A stretch of DNA of 64,000 nucleotides from Nannochloropsis salina CCMP1776 (taxonomy: Eukaryota; Sar; Eustigmatophyceae; Eustigmatales; Monodopsidaceae): positions 301,989 to 365,988 of the forward strand of contig SDOX01000016.1 in assembly GCA_004565275.1 (NCBI GenBank), in the 5' to 3' direction. The translations under genes and the position numbers were made by a program. This document shows positions 32,414 to 43,308 of this stretch, one piece after another; position 1 is the stretch's first letter; each line of letters starts with the position of its first letter. Below the pieces are notes generated by a model. The model was given only the letters and a program-made list of their open reading frames with translations, searched no databases and was not told the origin of the DNA.

Positions 32414-34615
32414 ATGATGATAATCCCCTTCCTACCCAAGGGCCCCAAAGCAGCAATTTTGGGAGGTTTCCTGCTCCATTTGGTCATGGGCACGTAAGTG
32501 ATGACTCGCTACTTCTCATTTACTGTGAGGACATTGTTGCCATTTTGGAAAGGGATTTTTTATGCGAATTTATGGCTCCTTGGTGTTCACGGGATATTTT
32601 GATGTTACCTTCTTCTGCAGCATTGCAGTGGTGCAGGTGACTCACGCCTCCATCCTTTTTGAAAAGAGCCAAATTGATGGACTTATCTTTATTCTTTCCT
32701 TCGTTCTTAATCTCACTAGTGACACAGCATTTCTTCTTTCTTATATCTACAACTCCATACCATCATCTACAGGCTCTATACTTTCGGCTCCCTGACCGTG
32801 TATCTCACTTCCTACCTACGCGTTTATGATCCTACCGTTACCTACAACAATACCATCATAATTTATGCGTGTACAATAGCTGGGCAAGCTCTTTTGATGT
32901 TTCTTGGTGGAAAAATTGAACTTCGCGTGGGTCCTCGCGCGGCCGCTGCCATTGGTTCATGCTGCTTGGTCAGCGCTCCCTTGCTCTCTTCGATGGTGAC
33001 GAGCCTGTGGGCGATGACGTGCACCTATGGGCTACTGTTTGGGTTTGGAGGAGGCCTGACGTATACCGTGCCCCTCGTGTGCGGGTACCGGTGGGAGCCA
33101 GAGCGCAAGGGACTGGTCAGCGGCGTGGTTCTGAGCGGCTTCGGCCTCTCCGCCTTGGTCTTCAATCAGATCCAGTCCGTCCTCGTCAATCCGCACAATC
33201 TGAAGCCGGACGTGGTTTACAAGGTGTGTCTATGTGAAGATGGACAGCCCATGGCAAAGCCCAGTGTTTCTCCAGGGCTCCTGGCGCAGATTTATGAATT
33301 TGCGCTTTTACACGTGTCCCGAATCGATCTAAAGTGAGCCATCCCTTCCACTCTTGTGCCCCCCTTTTTAATTCAGAATAAGCGATACTTCGGGCCCGGC
33401 CCTGTGACCGACGCGGTCCCGGGCTTGCTGGTCAAGCTCGGCCTCCTATACGCCCTGCTCTGCGTTACCGGCACCCTTCTGTTGCAGGACCCTATCTACA
33501 AGAAGATCGAGGACGAGGCGGAGGAAGAGGGGGAGGACAGGAAAGAGGGAGGCTGTTTGTCCGCTTCCTCCCACTACCTGGACATTGTCGGGGCTGAGTC
33601 GACCGCCCTGGTGGCAGCCGGCGACGGGCCCGCTCACGACAGTCGTGTCCACAAGAGAGACGCCCCGTGCGAGGTAGCTGGGGGTTCCACGCCGCTCCGA
33701 CGGCGTGGGTGGGAGGAGGAAGGGGCTATGGAAATCTCGACTTTGGAATACCAGCGGTTGCGGGAAGACAGGGAGCCGGTGGGAGAGGGAGGGAAGGGGA
33801 GGGAAGGAGGGAGAGGAGGAGTCGCGATGGGGAATGGAGGACAAAAAAATGGTGTAGGGGAAGAGGTAAAGGGAGGAGGGAGGGACTTGGCAGGGAAGGA
33901 GCCAAGGTTGGGAAATAAGCAGGTCGATAGGGGCTCAGACAAGGACGTAAACGGGGGAAGGGCCAGGCCGGGACCGGAGGAGGAGGAGGAGGTGGAGGTG
34001 ACACCGTCGGAACTCGTCTGCCTGCCGCAAGCGTGGCACGTGTCCCTGTCGTTCACCTTAGGGGCCTTGAGCGGGCTGGTAACCCTGGCCACCTACAAGA
34101 GCATCGGCATCTCCACCTTCCTGGACGACCACTTCATGTCCGCAGTTGTGGGCAGCGTGTCCTCCGTGGCCAACGCCCTCGGGCGGGTTTTTTGGGGTTG
34201 GATGAGCGACCGTGCGGGTGCTTATCGCACGCTCTACATCCTCTGCCTGTGTCAGGCAGGCTTCCTTTTTGCCTGGGGCCTGACGGTGGGCGCGTGGAAG
34301 AGCCGGTGGCTGTTTGCGCTCTGCGTCGCCGGGGTGGCCTTCTCCCACGGGGGCAATTTCGCAATTTACCCGGCCCTGATCGCCACCCTCTTTGGGAAGA
34401 CGAACAGCGCTCCGAATTTTGGGCTGATCTTTTTGTTCTATGGCCTTGCCTCCCTGGTCGGGCTCAGTGTCCTACCCTGGTTGTCTCCTGAGCTGACCCC
34501 ATTGTGCGATGTGCTGGGAGGGATCGCACTGACCTCGGCGGGGTCCGTGTGGGGGCTGCAGGCCTGGTACACACCCAAGCTCAAAGCGGGGGGGAGGCAT
34601 CCGCTTTTGCGATGA
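32414..34615 (+). CDS. Major facilitator superfamily transporter, OFA/monocarboxylate-like
   Basis: Three exons, join(32414..32493,32773..33223,33377..34615), 589 residues; donors GGCAC/GTAAGT and TACAAG/GTGTGT, acceptors ATCTACAG and TAATTCAG. The start at 32414 has a second ATG directly after it. The first exon gives helix 1 (AAILGGFLLHLVMGT), which joins LYTFGSLTVYLTSYLR in exon 2. LLFGFGGGLTYTVPLVCGYR and KGLVSGVVLSGFGLSALVF are typical helix 4-5 signatures of the oxalate/formate and monocarboxylate branches. Six N-terminal helices are followed by a long charged cytosolic loop (about 226-389) rich in Glu, Gly and Arg, then six helices including NALGRVFWGWMSDR. The substrate is unknown. 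The loop is encoded by a nearly pure purine tract around 33780-33860. Confidence 0.85.
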
Positions 34616-35181
34616 AAGGAGGGGGGGGGGTGGACGTGTTGGGGGGAGGGAAGCGGAACGGGGGGAGGAAGAGCCGGGGCTCCCCCTGGAAGACCTCCTG
34701 GCCTTGTACATCAGTGAGACCGCTCGGCGCCATCGAGGATGACGGGTCTCGTGTTACATAGGACAAGGAAAATAGCATATAGCACACAAAATGACCAAGA
34801 CTTGGCCCGGGCGCAGTTAGCGTAACTTGTAGGTTCTTCTTTTTCGTGTTACCTCGGGCCCTGCTCGAACTTTTTGATTCCTGTTACTTACACGGCGTCC
34901 GGGCATACGCCGCGCGCCTCTGCGTTTCCTCCTCTCTCCTTTCGCTGGAAAGCCCCCTTCCATCCGTCGGACACACCACTGACCCCTTTCCATAGACCCT
35001 TTCAGCCATCCCAAGGTACCAGGCGGCCTTTCGCCTCGCCTGGTGGACGGCGCTCAGATTCCTGAGTAGAGGCTCGTGCCGGTTATTGACACGGCCCGAT
35101 TCCACTCGACACCTGAGCATATAAGCTTTTTCTGCCCCGCCAAATCCTTCTTTCACGCTCCGATCCCCTCCACCCATCACC
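34616..35181. other. Convergent 3' region, MFS/UEV genes
   Basis: 566 bases between tail-to-tail genes. The first 60 bases contain G runs. No supportable gene. Confidence 0.45.
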
Positions 35182-35670
35182 CTAAAATCGGGACCCCTCA
35201 GGAGGCTGGGGCAACCGTCGACTGCCCTGGGTCATCATCTCTCTTCTCAGTTCATTCAAGACACGCTCCATCGTGAAATGTCGGTCCCAATGGCTCAAAA
35301 TGTGGAGCTTTGACGAGTTGACCACCCCAGTGCTCTGATCGACGCACGGAAGGTTCACTCGACTCACAAATCGGACGAAAGGAGGCTCGTTGGGGTATCG
35401 ATCTCCGCATTCGATTTTAAGTTCAAACAAGCGGCCTTCGAACGTCGTGCCCGGCGGGCCGAAGATGGAACCGTTCCAGGCGACCAGAAAAATGTCTTCC
35501 TGGTTCTGTAGGCCTAGGGAAATGGTAGGGTCTTGCCCTTTCTCGGCCTGGTCCAACTCCTCCAAGAGCTTGAAATTTCGGGGCACGATAATTTCATCCT
35601 GCTGGCTTCCTGACGCCGGAGGCGCAGCGGCCGTACGGTTAGGGCTTGACATCGCCCGGCCCGGCCACAT
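35182..35670 (-). CDS. UEV1: Ubiquitin-conjugating E2 variant, Mms2/Uev1 type
   Basis: A single exon of 162 residues; a second in-frame ATG at 35652 would give 156. The core begins IIVPRNFKLLEELDQAEKGQ and continues with IFLVAWNGSIFGPPGTTFEG, RLFELKIECGDRYPNEPPFV and VRFVSRVNLPCVD. It ends LNELRREMM...RRLPQPPEGSRF, all specific to the Mms2/Uev1 class. The catalytic E2 cysteine and its HPN motif are missing, as expected: the site reads SSKLHILSHWDR. With Ubc13 it builds Lys63-linked ubiquitin chains in DNA-damage tolerance and signalling. The usual end is kept, so the protein looks complete. Confidence 0.93.
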   Translation of the reverse strand: MWPGRAMSSPNRTAAAPPASGSQQDEIIVPRNFKLLEELDQAEKGQDPTISLGLQNQEDIFLVAWNGSIFGPPGTTFEGRLFELKIECGDRYPNEPPFVRFVSRVNLPCVDQSTGVVNSSKLHILSHWDRHFTMERVLNELRREMMTQGSRRLPQPPEGSRF

Positions 35671-36109
35671 CCTCTCTCCCTTCCGCTTTCCAACCTGTTA
35701 GCATGCAATTATTTTAGAAACATTCGTTGTGTGAGTTAAAGGCTGCCAACCCTAGGTTGGGCAGAGCAGTACTAGACGATAGCATGACGATGATTGACCA
35801 CTGAGACCGTGCTGAATTCACAAGCAGCCATAGTATGTGACAATAAGAAGACAAAATCAATACAATCAAATAAGTCGAACACGCGGTGAAGGTGTGTTAG
35901 GGACACGAGCGCCTTGCGCAAACATGCGACGGCCTTTGAGTCCTCCGAGGCATCGATTTCTTCCGCGAGTCAGCGACGGAACCGATCCGATCTGCTCACA
36001 TGTAAAGGACCTGGGACTTGGCGTGAGCGGGAATTTTGCTTCGTGGTAGTCGCGTAAACACAAAGCCAAATAGGAGCATAGATTGCAAAGATGGCAACGT
36101 TTTGGTTCT
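35671..36109. other. Upstream region of UEV1
   Basis: 439 bases between two minus-strand genes. It should hold the UEV1 promoter. No gene is visible. Confidence 0.4.
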
Positions 36110-37348
36110 TTATTTTTCGATTTCCTGCGGGCTTGTTGCGTTGGGATACAAGGCCACCTGAGGTCTTGCTTGAAGGTATGCTTCTCTCTCATACTCTATT
36201 TCGCCTCTTCCCCAATCTAAGATGAACACGCATAAACTTTCAGGGCTTAACATTTTCAACATTTTCCGTTCAAGCTTTCGGAAAGCAGGGTAGGTGCCAT
36301 CTCTGAGGCAACGAGGACTTACACAATCTGCTCTCCGAAAGGCAGGTGAAAATGACAAAATTGGATATATGTGAGAGAGAAAGTCAATTCAATATCTTTG
36401 AGGAATCACAATGTATCATTTTATAATTTTGCTGCGATTGACACACAGTACTTGCCTTGTTCTCGACCATTTAACATAATGGGTTGGACGGCGCGCATGA
36501 CTGCCCTATGCCGTTCCCGTTCTGCTCTCAGGTGTATCTCGGAATGCAGCACCTGAGAAGGAAAGGTATACCCTGGGGGTACGTAGCGTGGAGGGTTGTC
36601 TTGCAATGGCTCGTCATTTAGCTGCATTTCTTGTAAAGCCTGCGGGGAAGATGAGCCGTGCGTCAACTATTTGGACATCTCCCACCTCTAGAAGACAGGC
36701 TCTCTAAAACTTACCCTTCGCCTGAACCGTGTTACTGGTGCTTCGGGGAACACAATGGGTGACTCGATAAATTGTGTTATCATCGCCTTTGTTAGTTTGA
36801 CATAAGATGGTGAGTCGGATATCAGGGTGGAGACAGACAATGCAGGAGACGTGTGTTGCAACATCTCTTACCTCAAGTTTTGGAAAAGACCATGGAAAAG
36901 ACCATGAAAAAAATGAGTTGGGCTTCGTGCTTATACATTCTTCATCTCTCGCATTTGACGAAGAATCTAGACTGGTTTCCTCTGCTGCGGTGTTTTGTCT
37001 GACTTTTGCTTTGAAATCCCTGCTCCCCGCTGCTCCGGGTGTAGCTTGACTGAAGCCGGAAATTCTCGTACTACCTCGTCTCAAAACCATAAATGCCACC
37101 ATTAATACCGTTAACGCGAACCAATATGCTGGTAAAAGATCACAACTAAGCAACCTTCTGTTGCCGTTGCATTTGCGGTTGCGATTGGCTCCACTTCCCA
37201 CTGATGACGGGTCTCCGGGAGCGGGATGCTTGGGATGATCGTCTGGTCTCCCTGTGTTCTTCTTGCGTTTCCCTCCCCGCCCCTTCTTTGTACTCCCACT
37301 TGAAGTTGAAGGTGCTGGATTAAGTGTCCCGTCAGACGACGTCGGCAT
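36110..37348 (-). CDS. Membrane-anchored protein of unknown function, exon structure tentative
   Basis: The first exon is well supported: complement(36872..37348), ATG at 37348, donor CTTGAG/GTAAGA. A frame-consistent model is join(36110..36327,36456..36639,36715..36786,36872..37348), 316 residues. The last intron in that model is of the GC..AG type (CAAG/GCAAGT) and less certain. The protein opens with a Ser/Pro/Lys/Arg-rich hydrophilic 75 residues, then one membrane helix (LLPAYWFALTVLMVAFMVLR). Later parts read FIESPIVFPEAPVTRFR and LQDNPPRYVPPGYTFPSQV. No family is recognised. The basic residues before the helix suggest a type II membrane protein. It is divergent from the pyrophosphatase gene with 216 bases between starts. 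Confidence 0.45.
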
Positions 37349-37564
37349 GGCGCTGTGTTTGCGTGTGGGGGTGGTGCATCTCTTAAACGCGAGAGGTCGG
37401 ACGGCAATGCGTCCATATGGGCCACGATCCTTTGCCCCCCCTCGCTGACGACCTCCTCCCTCCAGCCACAGATCTTACCTTGCTCTTCACGCACCCAACA
37501 TGCACCGCATCTTCATACCTCTTCGTTTTTATACACTCGCAACACTCGATTAGGTCGTCTACTA
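37349..37564. promoter_or_regulatory. Shared upstream region, unresolved gene/PPase
   Basis: The 216 bases between divergent start codons must hold at least part of both promoters. No defined motif is identified. Confidence 0.4.
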
Positions 37565-39293
37565 ATGATGTTCCAGCGAGGAATCTTGGTGGTAATGGCA
37601 TCGACTCTGCTGCTCCAATCCTCCCTGGGATTCTTACGCCCGTCTACTGCCCTCCCAGCGGTCCGTGCCGGGACGGCAAGCCTCCGATTGAGCAATTCTC
37701 GTCGATTCTTGGCTATGGTCGGCACTGAGACGAAGGGTGCAGCGGACACTGAAGAGTTTCGTATCTTTTTCAAGGTATGTGTGTGAGGAGCTGCCGTCAA
37801 GAAGGAGAGCAATTTCCGACAGGAAGGTCCTAGTGCGCACCATATGGGGTACGCCACATACTGATACAATCCTCATTAAAAATAAATAAATGATGGGGTG
37901 ACAATCGAAGTAAAACTTACGGTTTGGCCTGTTTTACCTATTTTACCTCTACACCTGACACGAGCAGAAAGATGGCAACACGATTTCTCCCTGGCACGAC
38001 ATTCCCCTCAAGGCCGATGCTCAGACGTTTAACTTCATCACCGAGATCCCGAAATTGTAAGTCAGATGGATAAAAAGTCGTCGAGAGTAGTAAAAATGTT
38101 ATGTCCGCACCCCTAATGGCAACTTCATCAGAATTATGGTTGCAGGGCTCGATTTCGAGCTCCCTTAATAAGTCTGAACTGGAGCTGCATATTGTAGCCT
38201 TTCAAACCCTTTCCCTCATTCCGTTTATACTTTGGCTGCAATATCTGTCACCTTTGGAGGAAGCTCGAACCCTTCCTTGGGCCTTGCAACGTATGAAGTC
38301 TGACTTTCCCCCTCCCTCGTTTTCTTTTCGTGAAGCACCAAGGCCAAGATGGAGGTGGCGACCAAGGAGGAACTCAACCCGATCTCCCAGGACATGAAGA
38401 AAGGAAAACTCCGGTGAGTGGGCGCCTGGATCACCCAGGAATCTCAAGCGCGCCGCCCCCGAGATCCTGTCGTTCATCCCTCCTCGACGCTAGCGATTCC
38501 TGCGAAAAGCCCTCCGTGTCTCACCAACACATGTTTCTTACCATCCCTACCCTCCTTTAAACCCGCCCGTCCTCTTACCCCTTTTGCAACAGCTTCTACC
38601 ATGGCCCCATTTTCTGGAACTACGGACTCCTGCCTCAGACCTGGGAGGATCCCAACCACACTCACCCGGAGGTACGTCACAATCCTTCTTTCTGCTGCGC
38701 GCTCCTCTTTTCTTGTTTTCGCATGTTTTAACTGGCAACATGGGCGCTGATTCTCCTCCTCTCCCAGCTGAAGGTGCAGGGAGACAACGATCCCGTGGAT
38801 GTGGTCGAGATCGGGAGCACAGTGCTGAGCATGGGGGCCGTGACGCCCGTGAAGCCGCTCGGAGTCCTCGCCATGATCGATGACGGGGAACTCGACTGGA
38901 AAATCATTGCGATCGCCGCCTCCGACCCCATGGCCGGAGAGCTCAACGACATCGCCGACGTGGAGGCCAAGCTCCCTGGGGTGGTTTCTGGGATCAGAGA
39001 ATGGTTCCGTTGGTACAAAACGCCCGATGGCAAGCCCGTGAACGAGTTTGGATTCGGAGAGAAGGCGCTTGCCAAGGCGGAGGCTTTGAAGGTAGGGGTG
39101 CATGGAGGGGCAAGTCTCGACACGCTGAGGCTTATTTGATAAAGTTCTTCATTCTATTTTAAGCATGCGTTATGTTGTCTGTTTTGACACCTCTTTTCAC
39201 ATGACACGGCAGGTAATTGATGAGACCCACGGAGCCTGGAAGAGTCTTATGAGCGGCCAGACAGACGCGGGCAAGCTTTGGAAGAAAGCCTGA
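37565..39293 (+). CDS. PPA: Plastid soluble inorganic pyrophosphatase (family I)
   Basis: Six exons: join(37565..37774,37968..38056,38336..38413,38593..38671,38768..39091,39213..39293), 286 residues, all GT..AG with agreeing phases. It hydrolyses pyrophosphate to phosphate. The signature DNDPVDVVEIG lies at about 158-168, with DGNTISPWHDIPL, KMEVATKEELNPISQDMKKG, YHGPIFWNYGLLPQTWEDP and LDWKIIAIAASDP giving the rest of the eukaryotic family I pattern. MMFQRGILVVMASTLLLQSS then LGFLRPS is a signal peptide plus Phe, so import into the complex plastid is likely. There it would pull starch-, lipid- and nucleotide-forming reactions by removing pyrophosphate. The first of two adjacent ATGs was taken. 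Confidence 0.93.
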
Positions 39294-40019
39294 AGCAACA
39301 TTCATGCGCAACCACTGGAGATGTGTGAGTCGATGAAAGCTTTTTGAAGATGAGGAAAAAGCGTTGGATCGGAATTCTAAAAAAAACAATTGTGATAGGG
39401 GGTCACCCATTGTCAATTGCCATGGTATGGTAGGGAGGGAGGACCGCCAAAATTCAAAAACACGCAAAGAGAATTTAAACTGCGCCCAGTGAGTTTATTT
39501 TTTTTTCCCAGTGCATGTGAGTTTTTTTTCTTTCCTCAGGACTTCGATGGTACCGGAAAGGGGGATTACCACATACTCATCTCGCGAAGAACAACCTCTC
39601 CCGTGTGGGGGCTTGCGTGTGCAACCCGATTTTGTAAAACCACGTCCCGGCGGTTTGTGTGGTTGTCGCATGACGACAAGGCCTGTGCGCATTTGCAAAT
39701 TAAAATTTAGCAGCAGAACCTTATGTAGAACCTTATGTGTCTCGTATTTCTTTGTCTCAAAGGGCAACGCCTTCGGTGCATGATATGAATATTCGCCGCA
39801 AACGCCGGGCTCGATCATACTCCACACATGACACATGGTTGTATCCTCTTGCGAAATACCGTCGCGACTGCCCCATGCCCGCCGCTTTCAATTTATGTAC
39901 TCACCAGTCCGATTAACTCTTGACGATATTTTTATATAGGCTGGTCATTTTTTTAAATTGATCATTTGACTTACTTTTGCGTTTTTATTCCTAATTGCAC
40001 ATTGAACCCTCAGGCGAGC
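39294..40019. other. Spacer between PPA and SulP genes
   Basis: 726 bases, AT-rich with several T and A runs. No gene; it should contain the promoter of the SulP transporter. Confidence 0.45.
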
Positions 40020-42781
40020 ATGACGCAAAGAAACGGCAAGATTCCCGACATCCAGGCAGGGTCAGGAGCTGCACCGGGTTCCATACCTCTGCCGACAGCG
40101 TCCTCACATGCCCCTCCTGCTGGAGGGTCTGCGTCCCCCCCACGCCTCAGCGACAGGCGGGGCCCGCGGGATCTCTCCTCATATATAGAGCCAGGCGTAC
40201 GCGATGGGATGCTAGAAGAAAAAAAAAAGCTTAACAGACGGCGAGAGCCCATGCTATATCTTCCAACTGTACCAGCGTGGAATTGGATGCGAAATTATCA
40301 CGTACGCCGGGACCTTTTCTGGGATTTGCAGGTAAGCCAACTCCTTATGGTATGCATGTACTTAAAATGCACGGGACCTAAATAAGCGAAGGGTAGTTCC
40401 TCGGTGGGGCACCGCAGTAACCTAGTTTAGTTGGCGGCAGTCAAGGTGCTAATTCTTTTTTCGCTTCGCCCCATCAGGCAGGCCTCGTTGTCGGGATCCT
40501 CCTCATCCCCCAGGGTATGGCCTATGCCGTCCTGGCCAACCTCTCTCCCATCTACGGGCTCTACAGTGCGATTGCACCCAATATTGTCTACAGCTTGTTT
40601 GGACCGTCCCGAGAAAGTGCTGTAGGGGCGATGGCGCTGGTCAGCATCATGGTCGGCAACATTATTTCTGGACAAACGTCCTCCTTTCGGAGCTCGGAGG
40701 CTGATCACACGCAGCAAGCACCGTTGGAGGAGCGCGTCAATGTCGCCGTGAAACTCGCTTTCGTGACAGGACTGATGCAAATAGGCCTGGGTGTGTTGAA
40801 AATGGGGGAAATTGCCACTTACGTGTCGCACCCGGTCATGCAAGGTTTCTGCTCAGGGGGCGAGATTCTCATCGCCATTTCCCAGCTCAAATACCTCTTC
40901 GGCATCAAGATCCCCGCCTTCCCGTACGCTTATCAAACGCTCGAATACTTGTTCCAAAATATCCAAGACACGGAGCCATGGACCCTGCTGCTGGGCCTGG
41001 TCACCTTCTTCCTCTTGTACGCCCTCTCCCGTTGGCGGAGGGCTGCCCGCGCTAAGCTTGAGCGCCTGCGCTCTGCGGCACCTCCCTCGGATTCCACGAC
41101 CCCGCATGCCCACGTCTGGACTAAAAAATTGCTGCTCCTCTCCAATTTCGGTCCCTTCATAGCCATTGTAGCGACGGCTTTCGTCTCCTACGGGATGTCC
41201 CGGCGGGGTGTCGCGCCCGCCATCATAGGCGAGGTTCCCCACGGCCTGCACACGTACCCGTCCTACGCGATCACGCTCAAGGAGTTTCGCGATTTGGCCG
41301 GTGCGTCCTTTCTTTTGGCGGTGATCTCGTTCATGCTCACCTACAGCGTGTCGAAAAAATACGCGGGTTTGAACAACTACGTGGTAGAGCCGAACCAAGA
41401 GCTTGTGGCGTTAGGGCTGGCCGATTTCGTCGGGAGCTTCTTTGGGGCTTTTCCTGTCGCGGGCGGTTTCGCGCGCACGGCCGTAGCTGTGGAGGCAAAC
41501 CAGAAGACACAGGCCTCCGCGTTGGTAGCAGTCAGCATTGTCTTGCTCGCGGTCAATTTCTTGACCGGGAGCTTCCATTGGATTCCCCTGTGCACCCTAG
41601 CGGCCATCGTACAAGTCGCCATTTGCGGCGTCGTGGACTTTCGGCCCTTCCTCTACGCCTTCCGGGCCTCCAAAAGCGAGTTCGCCGTCATGTTTACCAC
41701 CTTTGCCGTCACCTTAGGCCTCGGTATCGACAAGGGGATCATCGTCGGCGTGGCTCTCAGCATCGTGGCCCTGGTACGCAAAACCTCCCACCCGCGCTTG
41801 AAGGTACTGGGTGCCCTTCCAGGCCGCCGGCACGTCTTTCGCGACGTCACGCGGTACACCAACGCCGTGCAAGCACCTGGGATTTGCATCGTTCGGATCG
41901 ATGAAAGCCTCAATTTTGCCAGCTGTGCGAGCATCAAGGAGCAAATTTTGAGCATTGCCAACGATCCCAACGTGGTGTTGCCCAAGGCTGCTTCGTCGCA
42001 CCATTATGCTTTCGGACTTGGAGGTGGGCAAGGGCATGTGGAAGGGAAGGGCTCCGGAGAGCATGGCCTCCCGGCCCCCTTCCGATCGGGCAGCCCTCTC
42101 CTGTCCGTGGTACGGACGTTCAAGGTAGGTGGTGTTGCTGGAGGGGCGGAGGGTGGAGCGGTGGAGTTGACAGCCAAGGAGGATGCGGTCGAAGAAGGCC
42201 ACGTTCGTTCGCAGGCGGGAGACAACCAGGGTGCGCAGGATGATGGAGGGGCCAGGAAAAAGTTGCCGAAAAGGCGCGGCGGGGGAACAGAGGGAGGAGC
42301 GGATGGAGCACGGGTAGTATCGCAAGACGTGCAAGAGGAAATGGGGGAGGAGGATCCGGAGGTTTCTCGAGTGCTCACAGCGGCTAAAGTATCGGCGCGG
42401 CCCAAGCACATTGTCGTGGATTTCAGCGGCGTAAACCACATCGATCTCTCAGGGATCAAGATGCTGGACGAGGTTGAGGAGGCCTTGCGAAAGGGCCTGC
42501 CCCCGCAGATCCTCTACGTTGTGAATGTAAAGAGCACAGTCAGGGACCGGCTGAAAAAGTCCCCTTTGTGGGATCGTGTAGGGGGCGAACTCTGCTTCCT
42601 CTCGCTGCCCGCCTTGTTAGACCATTTAGTAGGAGACCGGTACTGGGCAGGTAAACCCAGACATGGATGCGCAGTTGAGAACGCAGAGCGTCAATCTGGC
42701 TCCAACACACCAGGAGGACAGGGTGGGGATGATGCATCTGAGACGGCGACATGGGACGGATACACTGATTGGGTGATCTGA
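40020..42781 (+). CDS. SulP/SLC26 anion transporter with STAS domain
   Basis: Two exons, join(40020..40331,40478..42781), 871 residues, donor TTGCAG/GTAAGC and acceptor CCATCAG in phase 0. Exon 1 is a cytosolic N-terminus with YLPTVPAWNWMRNY. Exon 2 opens with the SulP signature GILLIPQGMAYAVLANLSPI then YGLYSA, followed by about 12-14 membrane segments, including YVSHPVMQGFCSGGEILIAI and GSFFGAFPVAGGFARTAVAV. The C-terminal STAS domain begins near residue 570 (APGICIVRIDESLNF). It is split by an insertion of about 130 Gly/Glu/Arg-rich residues and resumes at HIVVDFSGVNHIDLSGIKML. Sulfate uptake is the commonest role in algae, but bicarbonate, molybdate or other anions are possible. It is probably in the plasma membrane or another endomembrane; no plastid signal is present. 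Confidence 0.92.
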
Positions 42782-43308
42782 TGAGGGTACATAAGAAATC
42801 TAGTTGCCAAAAAGGCTAGGAACATCAGATAATTTGGTGTAGTCTAGGGATCGACGAGGTACAACAAGAATTGACAGCAGGTACTTAGAGCTGCGAGGGA
42901 AAAGCTATGTTAGATATGTGTAACTAGCCTTTGCAAATAGAAGTCAGACGTTTTAGCACCGGAAAGGCCACATTGCTCTCGTTAGTTCCGATACGACATC
43001 GATTTCTAATACGTGGCCCAATGCGTTACAAAATAATTTAGAATCACAATGGTTATTAATTCGTTCAGCAAGCGACATCTCACGTAGAATTGACTGGTTT
43101 CTATGCTTTGGACTGAAATGGGCCGATACCTTGAAGGGACAGGAGGTTACCAGCGAGTCGTAACTTTGAAGCGCTATAATACTAAACCTGTGATTGACAG
43201 GCAAGCAGCTACTCACTCTGATTTTGTGCATGTTCCCATCATATCTCCAGACTAAAGACAGTGAACAATAGTACAGTCGGGACTTAGGCGGATAGTTCGG
43301 AAGTTGCC
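42782..43308. other. Spacer between SulP and tandem-CS genes
   Basis: 527 bases of AT-rich sequence with no supportable gene. Confidence 0.45.
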
